This document shows, piece by piece, positions 53,696 through 62,672 of a stretch of DNA of 64,000 nucleotides. Under the pieces are notes generated by a model. The model saw only the letters and a program-made list of their open reading frames with translations. It was not told the DNA's origin and searched no databases. This DNA is from Flavobacteriaceae bacterium. Its GTDB lineage: Bacteria > Bacteroidota > Bacteroidia > Flavobacteriales > Flavobacteriaceae. Position numbers and translations under genes: made by a program. The stretch covers positions 1 through 64,000 of the forward strand of contig JAQWSC010000006.1 in the NCBI GenBank assembly GCA_029243385.1, written 5' to 3'. Every line of letters begins with the position of its first letter. Position 1 is the stretch's first letter.

Positions 53696-54589
53696 ATGCA
53701 AAACATTAAACTTACTATTGAAAAAACAAGCAATCCTGCGATCCTAAAATTCAACTCTAATGAATCTTTAGCTAGTGGTAAGTTTGAATGTAAAAATATC
53801 GAGGAAGCCAAAGATTTTCCAGTTGCCCAGCAGCTTTTTTATTTGCCTTTTGTTAAAACAGTTTTTATCTCAGAATATTTTATTGCCGTAGAACGATTCA
53901 ATATTTTGGAATGGAACGAAGTACAAGATGAAGTAAAAAAACAACTCGAAGATTATTTGAATGACGGCGGGTTGGTTCAAAATGAAAATGTTGAAGTTAA
54001 AAAAGTTCCCGTAACTGTTTATGCCGAAAGCACACCCAACCCGGGAGTAATGAAGTTTGTAGCAAACAAACCTTTGGTAGAAAACGGGCTAGAATTCAAA
54101 AACATTGATGACGCAAAAAACGCTCCATTAGCGCAAAACTTATTTCATTTTCCATTTGTAAAAGAAGTCTTTATGGACAAAAATTTTGTGTCAATCACCA
54201 AATTTGACGTGGCCACTTGGGAAGATGTAACTATGGAAGTTCGTGAGTTTATTCGGTCTTATATAGAAGACGGAAAACCCATTATAGATAAGGCTTCCGA
54301 GCTTTTACATACCGATTCTCATTCAGATTCTGTAACTGTAGCGTTGGATGAAATTTCCTCTGAAATTGTTGCTATTTTAGACGAGTATGTAAAACCTGCA
54401 GTAGCGTCGGATGGAGGAAATATTCTTTTTAAATCTTATGATTCAAAAAAAAAATCAGTGCATGTAGTTTTACAAGGTGCTTGTAGCGGCTGCCCTTCTT
54501 CAACGTTCACTCTTAAAAACGGAATTGAAAACATGCTTAAGGAAATGCTCCCTGGAAAAGTCGCTACAGTGGAGGCAATTAATGGATAA
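53696..54589 (+). CDS. NifU-like iron-sulfur carrier with two Nfu N domains
   Basis: A 297-residue Fe-S cluster carrier. Two tandem Nfu N-terminal-type domains lie at about 1-95 (KTSNPAILKFNSNESLASG) and 105-200 (STPNPGVMKFVANKPLVENG). The C-terminal NifU domain (215-297) has the cluster-binding CxxC at Cys263 and Cys266 in GACSGCPSSTFTLKNGIE. It passes 4Fe-4S clusters to target enzymes. The N domain duplication is unusual compared with the single-copy eukaryotic Nfu. The ATG at 53696 is preferred to a TTG two codons upstream. The 3' end overlaps tsaB by 11 bases on the other strand. Confidence 0.93.
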   Translation: MQNIKLTIEKTSNPAILKFNSNESLASGKFECKNIEEAKDFPVAQQLFYLPFVKTVFISEYFIAVERFNILEWNEVQDEVKKQLEDYLNDGGLVQNENVEVKKVPVTVYAESTPNPGVMKFVANKPLVENGLEFKNIDDAKNAPLAQNLFHFPFVKEVFMDKNFVSITKFDVATWEDVTMEVREFIRSYIEDGKPIIDKASELLHTDSHSDSVTVALDEISSEIVAILDEYVKPAVASDGGNILFKSYDSKKKSVHVVLQGACSGCPSSTFTLKNGIENMLKEMLPGKVATVEAING

Positions 54590-55268
54590 AGGTTTTTTTG
54601 GAAGGAGTTCCTATAAAATCTTTAAGATAAAACGGCTCGAAATAAGCTACATTTTCAAATTCTTTTCTTTCGAATTTACCATGAGCAATTTTTATCATCT
54701 GTTGCGCAGAGGGTAAAGATGTAGTTGATTCAAAATTTAGGTTGGGGTGAGCGTCTATCAAAAGTTTACATTTTTCAGCACCAGGACCCATTATATAAAC
54801 CGAGTCTTTGTTTAGGTAGTTTAAAAACGAATTGCTTGTAATAATTTCTGCTTGTATATCACGAATTTCTTGATGGTTTTGGTCGTAAACAGCCGCATAC
54901 ACTTCGTCTCTTCGAGCGTCCAATAAAGGGATGATTACTCCCGAACGAACCGTAGCCTGATACGACAAACTCAACAGCGTAGAAACCGAAATCAGGGGAA
55001 TATCTAGGGCAAAGCAGATTCCTTTGGCGGTAGAAACTCCTATACGAAGACCCGTATAGGAACCCGGTCCTTTACTCACGGCAACAGCATCCAAATCACT
55101 TGGGGAAAGGGAAGCTTGTTGTAAACATTCTTGAATAAACACATGCAACTTTTCTGAATGCGAGTACTGTTGGCTATTATGTTCTGAAAGGGCAATTATT
55201 TTTCCGTCCTTACTCAACCCCACAGAGCATTGTGTTGTGGTGGTTTCGATATGCAGTATGTGCGCCAT
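54579..55268 (-). CDS. tsaB: tRNA threonylcarbamoyladenosine modification protein TsaB
   Basis: A 229-residue ASKHA-fold protein that partners TsaD and TsaE in making t6A at position 37 of ANN-decoding tRNAs. Motifs: ILHIETTTTQCSVGL at the start, AVSKGPGSYTGLRIGVSTAKGI, and PLLDARRDEVYAAVYD. It lacks the metal-binding His pair of TsaD, as expected for TsaB. A TACTTTTG box lies 17 bases ahead of the ATG. It runs convergent to the Nfu gene. Confidence 0.96.
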   Translation of the reverse strand: MAHILHIETTTTQCSVGLSKDGKIIALSEHNSQQYSHSEKLHVFIQECLQQASLSPSDLDAVAVSKGPGSYTGLRIGVSTAKGICFALDIPLISVSTLLSLSYQATVRSGVIIPLLDARRDEVYAAVYDQNHQEIRDIQAEIITSNSFLNYLNKDSVYIMGPGAEKCKLLIDAHPNLNFESTTSLPSAQQMIKIAHGKFERKEFENVAYFEPFYLKDFIGTPSKKTFIH

Positions 55269-55285
55269 TTATAAATTTATAGGCA

Positions 55286-55293
55286 CAAAAGTA
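55286..55293 (-). promoter_or_regulatory. Candidate -7 box (TACTTTTG) of tsaB
   Basis: Exact TAnnTTTG read leftward, 17 bases from the tsaB ATG at 55268. No -33 TTG seen. It separates tsaB from the TolC operon upstream. Confidence 0.45.
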
Positions 55294-55341
55294 CTAAAAA
55301 GCGGCGCCTTTTATCTGGCATATTAAAATAACTGTTGTGGA

Positions 55342-56766
55342 TCAATCGATTTTGATTGGAATCCCAAAATAAAATTCAAGTACTTTTAATTTAAAAATAT
55401 AATCGTATTTGGTTCGAATGACTTCGGACTGAGCTAACTCAAATCGTTGTTTGGCCTGACTATATTCAAAGGAGTTGACGACCCCCAAATCAAAACGGTC
55501 TTTGGCATAGGAAAAGGCTTTTTCACGGGCTTGTAATGTTTTTTGTGCTGCATCATACGCTTTGAAAGCACTTTGGACATTATTGTGAGCCTGGTTAATT
55601 GTGTTTTCTAAGTCTAACTTTTGCTGTTCAAACGCATACTTGGATCGTTCAACATTAATTTTATTTCGCGCAACATTATTGCGAACCGAGAAACCGTTCA
55701 AAATTGGGATGGATAATTGGACTCCAAAATTTTGTCCTGCATTGTCCTTAAATTGATCCTCAAACGCCGCTGGTCCAATTACGCGCGTAACCTCTGAGTA
55801 TCGTAATACTTGATTGAGTGATCCCTCAACAAAAAGACCTGTCGGAAGAATTTCATACAGACCTGTTCCTTCCAAGCGATCGCTATATGAAATACGAGAA
55901 CTGTACCCGTAAAATGCCGACAGACGAGGCTGAAGCGCTCCTTTGGCAATTTTCAAGTCTTTTTCTGCAATCAACACATTTGTTTCTGCCAATTTTATAT
56001 CGTTTCGTAGCGACAATGATTTGTTATAAATATCTTTCGGCGATTGTAAAAGGATGTCCGAAAGGGGTAACTCGTAATTTTCATCGGCAATTTCAAAATT
56101 TTCGTAATCGGTGATCAATAACAATTGTGCCAGAGAAATTTTAGCTAAACGCAAACTGTTTTCTGCCAAAATGGTTCGCTGTTCTTGATCGGCCAAATTA
56201 GCCTCCAATTCGTATAGGTTTCCCGCAGGAATAACACCAGAATTTACCAATTCTTGACTCCTAGAAAGTTGCTCTATACTGATTTCTAGCTGAAGCTGTT
56301 GTGAGGTTAACGATTCTCTGTTAAACAATACTTGCAAGTAGGAATTCGCAACTAAAAGTGACACATCTTCTGCCATATCAGACAATTGATATTCATTGGC
56401 TAAAAGTGCAAGATTCGCGCGATGAAGCTGATTGATATTTTGCAGTCCATTATAAATATCAAGTCCTACGTTAAGCCCCACTGAGGTAAACTGAGTCGTC
56501 AAGTTTTCGAGCAATCCAGTAGTAATATTTTGATTCAAGCCAATGTTCCACGAGTGGGAAGATGCAAGGTTAAAACTGGGCAAAAAATTACCTATGGCTG
56601 CTTTTTTACCCAACTGAGTATCGGCATAATTCAATTCAGCTTGTTTGATAGAAATGTTTTTTTCTAAGGCACGCTCAACACAGGCTTCGAGTGTCCACGG
56701 TTTTTCTTGACCTATAGATATCCCTAAACAGCAAATAATTAGTAATAAAGAAGTGAAAAGTTTCAT
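55342..56766 (-). CDS. TolC-family outer-membrane efflux protein
   Basis: A 474-residue outer-membrane channel. The signal peptide ends GISIGQ; the start of the mature part is PWTLEACVERALEKNISIKQAEL, typical of OEP repeats. The two halves repeat the helical and barrel pattern (ANSYLQVLFNRESL in half one, and INQAHNNVQSAFKAYDAAQ plus YSQAKQRFELAQSEVIRTKYDYIFK in half two). It is the last gene of the five-gene export operon, 13 bases after the adaptor gene. Confidence 0.94.
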   Translation of the reverse strand: MKLFTSLLLIICCLGISIGQEKPWTLEACVERALEKNISIKQAELNYADTQLGKKAAIGNFLPSFNLASSHSWNIGLNQNITTGLLENLTTQFTSVGLNVGLDIYNGLQNINQLHRANLALLANEYQLSDMAEDVSLLVANSYLQVLFNRESLTSQQLQLEISIEQLSRSQELVNSGVIPAGNLYELEANLADQEQRTILAENSLRLAKISLAQLLLITDYENFEIADENYELPLSDILLQSPKDIYNKSLSLRNDIKLAETNVLIAEKDLKIAKGALQPRLSAFYGYSSRISYSDRLEGTGLYEILPTGLFVEGSLNQVLRYSEVTRVIGPAAFEDQFKDNAGQNFGVQLSIPILNGFSVRNNVARNKINVERSKYAFEQQKLDLENTINQAHNNVQSAFKAYDAAQKTLQAREKAFSYAKDRFDLGVVNSFEYSQAKQRFELAQSEVIRTKYDYIFKLKVLEFYFGIPIKID

Positions 56767-56778
56767 AAATAGCGGTAT

Positions 56779-57903
56779 TTAGGATTTGTCTTCTTGATCA
56801 TCACCCTTTTTCAAAGGCTCGGTCTTGTTCCAAACCTTGATGTTGTCTTCTTTTGAAATTCCTGAAAGAATTTCAACATTGATTCCATCTGATATTCCAA
56901 TTTCTACATCGCGTTTTTCGAACTTGTGATCATCGATTTGAACTTCTACATACGGATCTTCTGTTTCTTTATCAAATTGCAAAAGAGCTTCTCGAACAGC
57001 AGGAATACTGTCTTTTTTTTCTAAAACAATGGATGCATTTGCACTATAACCGGCTCTTATAAAAAAATCGGAATCCAAAAATACAACCCCTTCGATTCGA
57101 AACTGAACCGTACCCTGTTCTTCGTTTCCTTTGGGTGCAATGAATTTAAGCTTGGCATCATACTCTTTGTCTTGAATAGCACCCAACGATATTTTTAAAG
57201 GCATATCTTGATACAATTTACCAACTTCTGCCTCATCGATTTTTCCTTCAAAAATCATTTTCTTTAAATCGGCAATGGTGGCAATAGTTGTTCCTGCATT
57301 GAAGGTATTGGATTGAATAACTTGGTCTCCTTCTTTGATAGGAATTTCCAAAATAGTTCCCGAAACAGTAGCTCGTATGTTTGTATTGGCCGAAGCAGAA
57401 CCTCCGGAAGATCCCAAACGGATAATTTGCAGATCACTTTCAGCATTGGATACTTCTTGCAATGCTTGGTTGTATCGCAATTCAATATTATTGAAATCTT
57501 GACTGGAGATAATCCCTTTATCAAACAATGTTTTGTTTCTTTTGTATTCAAGATTTGCGTTTTTCAATACAATTTGGGCGTTTTTTACACGTCCACGTGC
57601 ACTATTAAGAGATTGTTCGTTAGGGACTACCTTAATTCTTGCTAGCAAATCTCCTGCTCGAACTTCATCTCCTTCTTCTACAAGAATAGCGTCAATAATT
57701 CCTGAAATTTGAGGCTTAATAGCAACCTCATCCTCAGGAACCACCTTCCCTGTGGCTACTGTTTTTTGTTCAATAGAGGTGATAAAAACAGTTTCTGTTT
57801 CAAACTGAATGGAGGGTTTGCTGTTGGATTTTATAAAGAAAGCAGTTGCAAACAAAACTCCCAAAACTGCAATTCCAATGGCTAAGTATTTTAAAATTTT
57901 CAT
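56779..57903 (-). CDS. HlyD/MacA-type periplasmic adaptor protein
   Basis: A 374-residue membrane-fusion protein. One N-terminal membrane span lies near 5-25. The lipoyl/hairpin region follows (GKVVPEDEVAIKPQISGIIDAILVEEGDEVRAGDLLARI), then a coiled-coil hairpin (about 80-160). A second lipoyl half reads ATVSGTILEIPIKEGDQVIQ, followed by beta-barrel and membrane-proximal domains. It would bridge the two FtsX-type permeases to the TolC protein. The substrate is not indicated. Confidence 0.93.
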   Translation of the reverse strand: MKILKYLAIGIAVLGVLFATAFFIKSNSKPSIQFETETVFITSIEQKTVATGKVVPEDEVAIKPQISGIIDAILVEEGDEVRAGDLLARIKVVPNEQSLNSARGRVKNAQIVLKNANLEYKRNKTLFDKGIISSQDFNNIELRYNQALQEVSNAESDLQIIRLGSSGGSASANTNIRATVSGTILEIPIKEGDQVIQSNTFNAGTTIATIADLKKMIFEGKIDEAEVGKLYQDMPLKISLGAIQDKEYDAKLKFIAPKGNEEQGTVQFRIEGVVFLDSDFFIRAGYSANASIVLEKKDSIPAVREALLQFDKETEDPYVEVQIDDHKFEKRDVEIGISDGINVEILSGISKEDNIKVWNKTEPLKKGDDQEDKS

Positions 57904-57920
57904 GTATAATTCTTTTTAAT

Positions 57921-59192
57921 TTATTCTTCTCTTAATGCGTCAATAGGTTTTATGCTTACGGCTCGTTGTGCTGGAATCAATCCAATAAGAGTTCCTAATA
58001 CAACCATAATTACTAAGGCTCCAATCACAAAAGGAATCGGGACAGTTGGATTGGTGTAAGGAAAATCACTAAGGTTTTGAGTGGCCATATCAATGCCAAA
58101 TAAAACAAAGGCTCCTAAAACAATTCCAAAAATTCCAGCAATTAGGGTTAAAAATACAGACTCCATAATAATTTGTAATCGAACCTCGCGAGGCGTAGCG
58201 CCTAGGGCTCTTCGAACTCCCAATTCTTTGGTTCGTTCCTTAACAGAAATCAACAAAATGTTTCCAATTCCAATAACTCCAGCAATAATAGTAGCAATTC
58301 CTACTATAAGCGATAAAAAGGTCATCCCTTTTGAAAATCCGATAATTCTGTTAAATATTTCTCCCAAATTGAACGTTCCAAAAGCGCGCTCGTCGTCAGG
58401 ATGTACCTGATGTGTTTTTTTCAAAACAGCTTTTACATCTTCTTCGGTTTTCACAACATCGGCGTCGTCATAAGCAGCAATGGAGAACCAATCAACCTCA
58501 TCTCCAGTATTGTATAATTTTCTGTAGGTAGAAAATGGGATGAAAACATCTCCCTCTCCTTCAAAACCGCCTCCAGGAACATATTTGTGAACTCCGATTA
58601 CTTGAAAATAAATATTATCGATTCGGATAAATTTTCCAATGGGATCGTCGTTTTTTTGAAAGAGTTCTTTTTGAGTTTGTTCGCCAATAACACATACTTT
58701 TCGGTCGAGTAAAATATCATTGTCGTTGATAAACCTTCCTCCATCATATATTTTTTTGGAAGCAATCTTTGTAAAAATAGGGAAGTCTCCATAGATGGGA
58801 TACTTTCCACTTTTTTGTTGGTGAACAATGGTAGCTCCTTCACTTCCGCCAAAGACACCTTTCGCATTTCGTGGAGCAATAAATTCGATGCTAGGAATTT
58901 GATTTTGAAGTATTGTCGCATCTTCCAATTTTAGCTGTAAAGAGCGTCCCGTTTTAAACCCTTTGTAGGGAACACTGGTTCTTTGTGCCCATGCAAACAT
59001 GCTGTTTATAGCCACGTCTTCGAACTGTCTTTCAAATCCATTATCCAGCCCTTTGGCAGCTCCCGATAGGGCAATATAAATAAATATCCCCCAAAGCACT
59101 CCGATGACTGTAATAATGGTTCGCAACTTGTTTTTTCGGATAGAACCGAAAATTTCTTGCCAGGTGTCTCTATCAAAAATTATCTTAATCAT
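57921..59192 (-). CDS. MacB-type ABC transporter permease (second)
   Basis: A 423-residue permease with a first membrane span near 20-45 (TIITVIGVLWGIFIYIALSG), a MacB periplasmic core domain (about 50-270), and three C-terminal spans in an FtsX domain. The coupling segment KERTKELGVRRALGATPREV is conserved. Its ATG overlaps the stop of the other permease by one base (59192). The two permeases are paralogous and probably form a heterodimer with the ATPase next door. Family members export lipoproteins, peptides or toxins; the cargo is not indicated here. Confidence 0.94.
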   Translation of the reverse strand: MIKIIFDRDTWQEIFGSIRKNKLRTIITVIGVLWGIFIYIALSGAAKGLDNGFERQFEDVAINSMFAWAQRTSVPYKGFKTGRSLQLKLEDATILQNQIPSIEFIAPRNAKGVFGGSEGATIVHQQKSGKYPIYGDFPIFTKIASKKIYDGGRFINDNDILLDRKVCVIGEQTQKELFQKNDDPIGKFIRIDNIYFQVIGVHKYVPGGGFEGEGDVFIPFSTYRKLYNTGDEVDWFSIAAYDDADVVKTEEDVKAVLKKTHQVHPDDERAFGTFNLGEIFNRIIGFSKGMTFLSLIVGIATIIAGVIGIGNILLISVKERTKELGVRRALGATPREVRLQIIMESVFLTLIAGIFGIVLGAFVLFGIDMATQNLSDFPYTNPTVPIPFVIGALVIMVVLGTLIGLIPAQRAVSIKPIDALREE

Positions 59193-60421
59193 TATTCATC
59201 TCTTAGGGCTACAATGGGTTTGATTTTTGCGGCTCGTTTCGCTGGAATGTATCCTGCTATAGCGCCAAATAAAATCAATAAAAAAGTTGCAAAAATTCCA
59301 GTACCAGTATTGATGTAGGGGTCTAATATGAAAAAGTCTTTCAGTCGGTCACCAAAAAAATTGAGTACAGTCACGCCTAGTATAAGCCCCGCAAATCCTG
59401 TCAAAGTTGTAATAAAAATGGATTCGTGCAATATCATCCCTATGACTGACTTGGGTGTTGCTCCCAAGGCCTTTCGAATGCCCAATTCTTTGGTGCGTTC
59501 TTTTACTACATATACCATAATATTAGAAATACCTATAATACCCGCTAACAATGTTCCCAATCCTACAAAAGTGACAATCAGTTGAAGAATACTGGCAAAT
59601 TGCTGGTTTTGTTTCAATTGATCTGCTGTATTTCTAATATAAATGCCATTCTCATCATCAGGAGCAATATTGTGTTTATCTTTTAAAAAAGTATATAACT
59701 TGCTTTCAAATGTCATCGCTCCAGCGTGTCCTAATTCGGACTTGAACGCTACAATCATACGGTCAATTTTGTCATTGCTTTTTTCAAGTTGTTGACGGGT
59801 TGTGTAAGGCAAATAAATAAGTCGCTCTTCATTGTCTCCTCCATCGTCTTGAAAAACACCAATCACCTTGTAGTTATTGTTGGAAAGGTCGATGTATTTA
59901 CCAATTGGATTTTCGCTTCCAAACAAATCATTTTTAACGAGTCGCCCAATCACGACATACTTTTTTTTGAGCTGAATGTCTCTTTGGTTAATATACCTGC
60001 CTTCCATGATGATTGTTTTTTCAGCAAATTGGTGAGAAGGTGCTACTGCTCGAGTGGTATAATTATTCGATTCAGACTTGTACTTAACGAGTGCTCCGCG
60101 TGTAATTCTGGGAGTTATATATTCTAAAAAGAAAGGGAAGTTTTCTTTAATATCGGTCAAATCATCGTTTTTAAATTCAATTCTACGATTGGATTTAAAC
60201 CCTCGATAAGGCTTTGATGTTTTTCCTGGATAAAGAAAAAATGTATTGGTTGCGTCGTCTAAAAAGAATTTTTGGAACGAATTTTTTAAGCCGTTTCCAA
60301 AACCAAACAAAATCACAAAAATGAAAATACCAAGAGCTACTGTAAATCCAGACAAAAAAGTTCTGAGTCTATTTTTACTAATAGTTTCAAAGATTTCATT
60401 CCAACGATCTCTACTAAACAT
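59192..60421 (-). CDS. MacB-type ABC transporter permease (first)
   Basis: A 409-residue paralogue of the adjacent permease, with a first span near 20-45 (LRTFLSGFTVALGIFIFVIL), a MacB periplasmic core, and an FtsX domain with KERTKELGIRKALGATPKSV. It ends PAKRAAKIKPIVALRDE, the usual family ending. It starts 3 bases after the ATPase gene and overlaps the next permease by one base, so the three are tightly coupled. Confidence 0.94.
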   Translation of the reverse strand: MFSRDRWNEIFETISKNRLRTFLSGFTVALGIFIFVILFGFGNGLKNSFQKFFLDDATNTFFLYPGKTSKPYRGFKSNRRIEFKNDDLTDIKENFPFFLEYITPRITRGALVKYKSESNNYTTRAVAPSHQFAEKTIIMEGRYINQRDIQLKKKYVVIGRLVKNDLFGSENPIGKYIDLSNNNYKVIGVFQDDGGDNEERLIYLPYTTRQQLEKSNDKIDRMIVAFKSELGHAGAMTFESKLYTFLKDKHNIAPDDENGIYIRNTADQLKQNQQFASILQLIVTFVGLGTLLAGIIGISNIMVYVVKERTKELGIRKALGATPKSVIGMILHESIFITTLTGFAGLILGVTVLNFFGDRLKDFFILDPYINTGTGIFATFLLILFGAIAGYIPAKRAAKIKPIVALRDE

Positions 60422-60424
60422 TGG

Positions 60425-61114
60425 CTAAAGGATTACTTGGTTTACTTTTTTATCTTCAACAATCACTCCATCTTTGAGGTGAACAATTCGCTTACACATA
60501 TTGGCGATATCGGTTTCGTGAGTTACAACCAAAATTGTTTTTCCCTCGTTATTAATGTTTTGAATCAACTGCATTACTTCTTTGGAGGTTTTTGAGTCTA
60601 AGGCTCCCGTGGGCTCATCTGCCAACAATACTTTGGGTTCGGTAGCCAAAGAACGTGCAATTGCAACGCGCTGTTTTTGTCCTCCCGATAGCTCGTTGGG
60701 TAAATGTGTAGCCCATTTTTTTAATCCAACTTTTTCTAAATAATCCAGGGCTTTTTTTAATCGATCTTTTCGAGAAAACCCCTGATAATATAAAGGGAGT
60801 GCAACATTTTCAAGGGCGCTTTTATAATTAATCAAATTAAAGGATTGAAAAACAAAGCCTAAAAATTTGTTGCGATATTTAGCTGCTTTGGTTTCATCTA
60901 AATTTTTGATAAGTGTATTGTCTAAAGTATAACTTCCTGAGTCTCCACTATCAAGCATTCCCAAAATATTTAACAATGTTGACTTTCCAGAACCTGAAGA
61001 TCCCATAATAGCTACCAATTCGCCCTCATTAATTTGAAGATTGATTCCTTTTAGGACATGAAGGGAGGAGCTTCCCATTTGGTAAGATTTGTGCAAATCT
61101 TGGATATGAATCAT
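60425..61114 (-). CDS. ABC transporter ATP-binding protein, MacB/LolD type
   Basis: A 229-residue ATPase. Walker A is [11 protein letters not shown] (about 38-48), the Q-loop is FVFQSFNLI, the signature is [15 protein letters not shown], Walker B is [12 protein letters not shown], and the switch His is in VVTHETDIA. It is closest to the LolD/MacB class that drives FtsX-type permeases by mechanotransmission. It is the first gene of the operon (ATPase, permease, permease, adaptor, TolC). No promoter box was recognised in the 76 bases before it. Confidence 0.95.
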   Translation of the reverse strand: MIHIQDLHKSYQMGSSSLHVLKGINLQINEGELVAIMGSSGSGKSTLLNILGMLDSGDSGSYTLDNTLIKNLDETKAAKYRNKFLGFVFQSFNLINYKSALENVALPLYYQGFSRKDRLKKALDYLEKVGLKKWATHLPNELSGGQKQRVAIARSLATEPKVLLADEPTGALDSKTSKEVMQLIQNINNEGKTILVVTHETDIANMCKRIVHLKDGVIVEDKKVNQVIL

Positions 61115-61190
61115 ATTCAGGTTTGAGTTAGATAAAAAACATTAAAAGACTATTGCATAAGACGACAGTCGTACCAAAATGTTACAAAAG

Positions 61191-61415
61191 TTAAGGATTC
61201 TTTTTGTTCTGAAAAAACCTTTTGTAAATATAGAATATGGTTACACCTACCAAAACATAGGGAATGATCATTAAGTAAACTATTCCATCATTTAAACTCT
61301 TTGCCACTTCTTGGTCTCCACTAGACTCCAATACGGCTCGACACATAGCACACTGAGCATCAACAGGAATTGTAAACAGAAAAAAAATCAACAATATCAT
61401 TCCAGTAAACTTCAT
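61191..61415 (-). CDS. Small CxxC membrane protein at the end of the cytochrome oxidase cluster
   Basis: A 74-residue protein. An N-terminal signal or anchor (MILLIFFLFTIPVDAQ) is followed at once by CAMCRAVLESS, then a membrane span (IVYLMIIPYVLVGVTIFYIY) and a basic tail. The ATG at 61415 is chosen over a TTG three codons upstream. The CxxC would lie outside the membrane, where it could bind copper or heme or exchange disulfides. It closes a run of oxidase-related genes, 25 bases after the DUF420 gene. I do not recognise a named family. The function is inferred only from place and motif. Confidence 0.7.
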   Translation of the reverse strand: MKFTGMILLIFFLFTIPVDAQCAMCRAVLESSGDQEVAKSLNDGIVYLMIIPYVLVGVTIFYIYKRFFQNKKNP

Positions 61416-61439
61416 CGAAAGCAAGTGTTTTAAATAATA

Positions 61440-61964
61440 TTAAACAGGGTAATAGGGAGATATCATAACGTATATAACTACTCCAGTAACAGCAACATAC
61501 AGCCAAACAGGAAACGTATATCGCGCAAGCTTTTTGTGGGCTTTAAAATCATTATAAAGTGTTTTGGTGTATGTAAGTAATACCATAGGAATAAGCCCAA
61601 TAGATAAAATGATGTGCGATATTAATATAAAATAATAGATGTAGCGAATGAATCCTTCTCCACCATAGGGTGTTGAATCAGATGTTGTATGATAAGCAAT
61701 GTATAGTACCAAAAAAATTACAGAAAATGCAATACACACTTTCATCAATCGTTGATGCGTCAATCTTTGGCCTTTTTTAATTGCGATCAAAGCAGCTACA
61801 AGCAATACAGCAGTCAATCCATTCATTGTGGAGTATATGGGTGGTAAAAACCACAAGCGTTCAACCCCCTCAATTCGTATCGAAAACAAAGCTGCAACCG
61901 CCAAAGGAATTGCTATGGAGATTATAATAATTGCTAAGTTGTGTTTTTTTTCCTGAACTCCCAT
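61440..61964 (-). CDS. DUF420 membrane protein, cytochrome oxidase-associated
   Basis: A 174-residue protein with about five membrane spans (LAIIIISIAIPLAVAALF; TVLLVAALIAI-like; VCIAFSVIFLVLYIAYHTT; YYFILISHIILSIGLIPMVLLTY; YVAVTGVVIYVMI). The His-containing helices (LTHQRLMK, LISHIILS, FKAHKKLARYTFP) fit the DUF420 family, which is found beside oxidase and SCO genes. It probably helps assembly of the oxidase or heme handling; this is inference. It follows the SCO gene by 3 bases. Confidence 0.9.
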   Translation of the reverse strand: MGVQEKKHNLAIIIISIAIPLAVAALFSIRIEGVERLWFLPPIYSTMNGLTAVLLVAALIAIKKGQRLTHQRLMKVCIAFSVIFLVLYIAYHTTSDSTPYGGEGFIRYIYYFILISHIILSIGLIPMVLLTYTKTLYNDFKAHKKLARYTFPVWLYVAVTGVVIYVMISPYYPV

Positions 61965-61967
61965 TAG

Positions 61968-62669
61968 TTAGTCATTTAAAAGTATTTGTATGTCTTGCTT
62001 TAAAAGTGTTATGTCTTGAACCTCTGCGTCGTCATTATCAATGCCTAAATAATAGACGATAGGATTCCCATAATCGTCTCTTCTGGAACGAAGATACCCA
62101 TTTTGGTCTACCAAAGCAAAATACCCTTGATGTTCAAATCCTCCTGCAACAGCTGGATTGATTTCAGCAAAAATATTAAACCCTGAGTTGGCAAGCTCGT
62201 AGATGTAAGATCGTTCGCCAGTTAGGAAATGCCAATTGGGTGAAAATACATCATAAATTTCTGCATATTTTTTCAGCTCCATAGGTGTGTCATTTTCGGG
62301 ATCAATAGTAATAGATGCAATCCCAAAGTCAGTTCGATCACCGTATTTTTCTTCCAAAATTTTCATGTTCCTATTCATGATAGGGCAAATAGATGGGCAG
62401 CTAGTAAAAAAGAACTCAACTACATATACTTTTCCTAAAAAGTCTTCATTGCTAATGGGAAGATTGTCTTGATTGGTTAATAAAAATTCAGGAACTTTCT
62501 TTCGCTCTCCATTCAATGAAATATATGCCAAATCGGAGTTCGAAGTTCGATTCAATCGATCACCATCAAGGGTAGATCCAGATTGGATACGATCAATAAT
62601 TCTTGGAATAAAAATAATTCCAAAAACTAAAATGATAAATGAAATCCCAACGTAAGAATAGTTTTTCAT
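61968..62669 (-). CDS. SCO1/SenC-family copper chaperone
   Basis: A 233-residue thioredoxin-fold protein anchored by one N-terminal membrane span (ISFIILVFGIIFIPRII). Copper ligands are Cys91 and Cys95 (FFFTSCPSICPIMNRN) and His180 (FEHQGYFALVD). It delivers copper to the CuA centre of cytochrome oxidase subunit II. All ligands are present. It lies 3 bases before the DUF420 gene and 3 bases after a related protein that lacks these ligands. Confidence 0.95.
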   Translation of the reverse strand: MKNYSYVGISFIILVFGIIFIPRIIDRIQSGSTLDGDRLNRTSNSDLAYISLNGERKKVPEFLLTNQDNLPISNEDFLGKVYVVEFFFTSCPSICPIMNRNMKILEEKYGDRTDFGIASITIDPENDTPMELKKYAEIYDVFSPNWHFLTGERSYIYELANSGFNIFAEINPAVAGGFEHQGYFALVDQNGYLRSRRDDYGNPIVYYLGIDNDDAEVQDITLLKQDIQILLND

Positions 62670-62672
62670 AAA

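Noticed and set aside
61140-61190. Possible terminator between the oxidase cluster and the ABC operon
   Set aside because: The best stem is only 6 bp with a G-U pair, an 11-base loop and four T residues, too weak to call.
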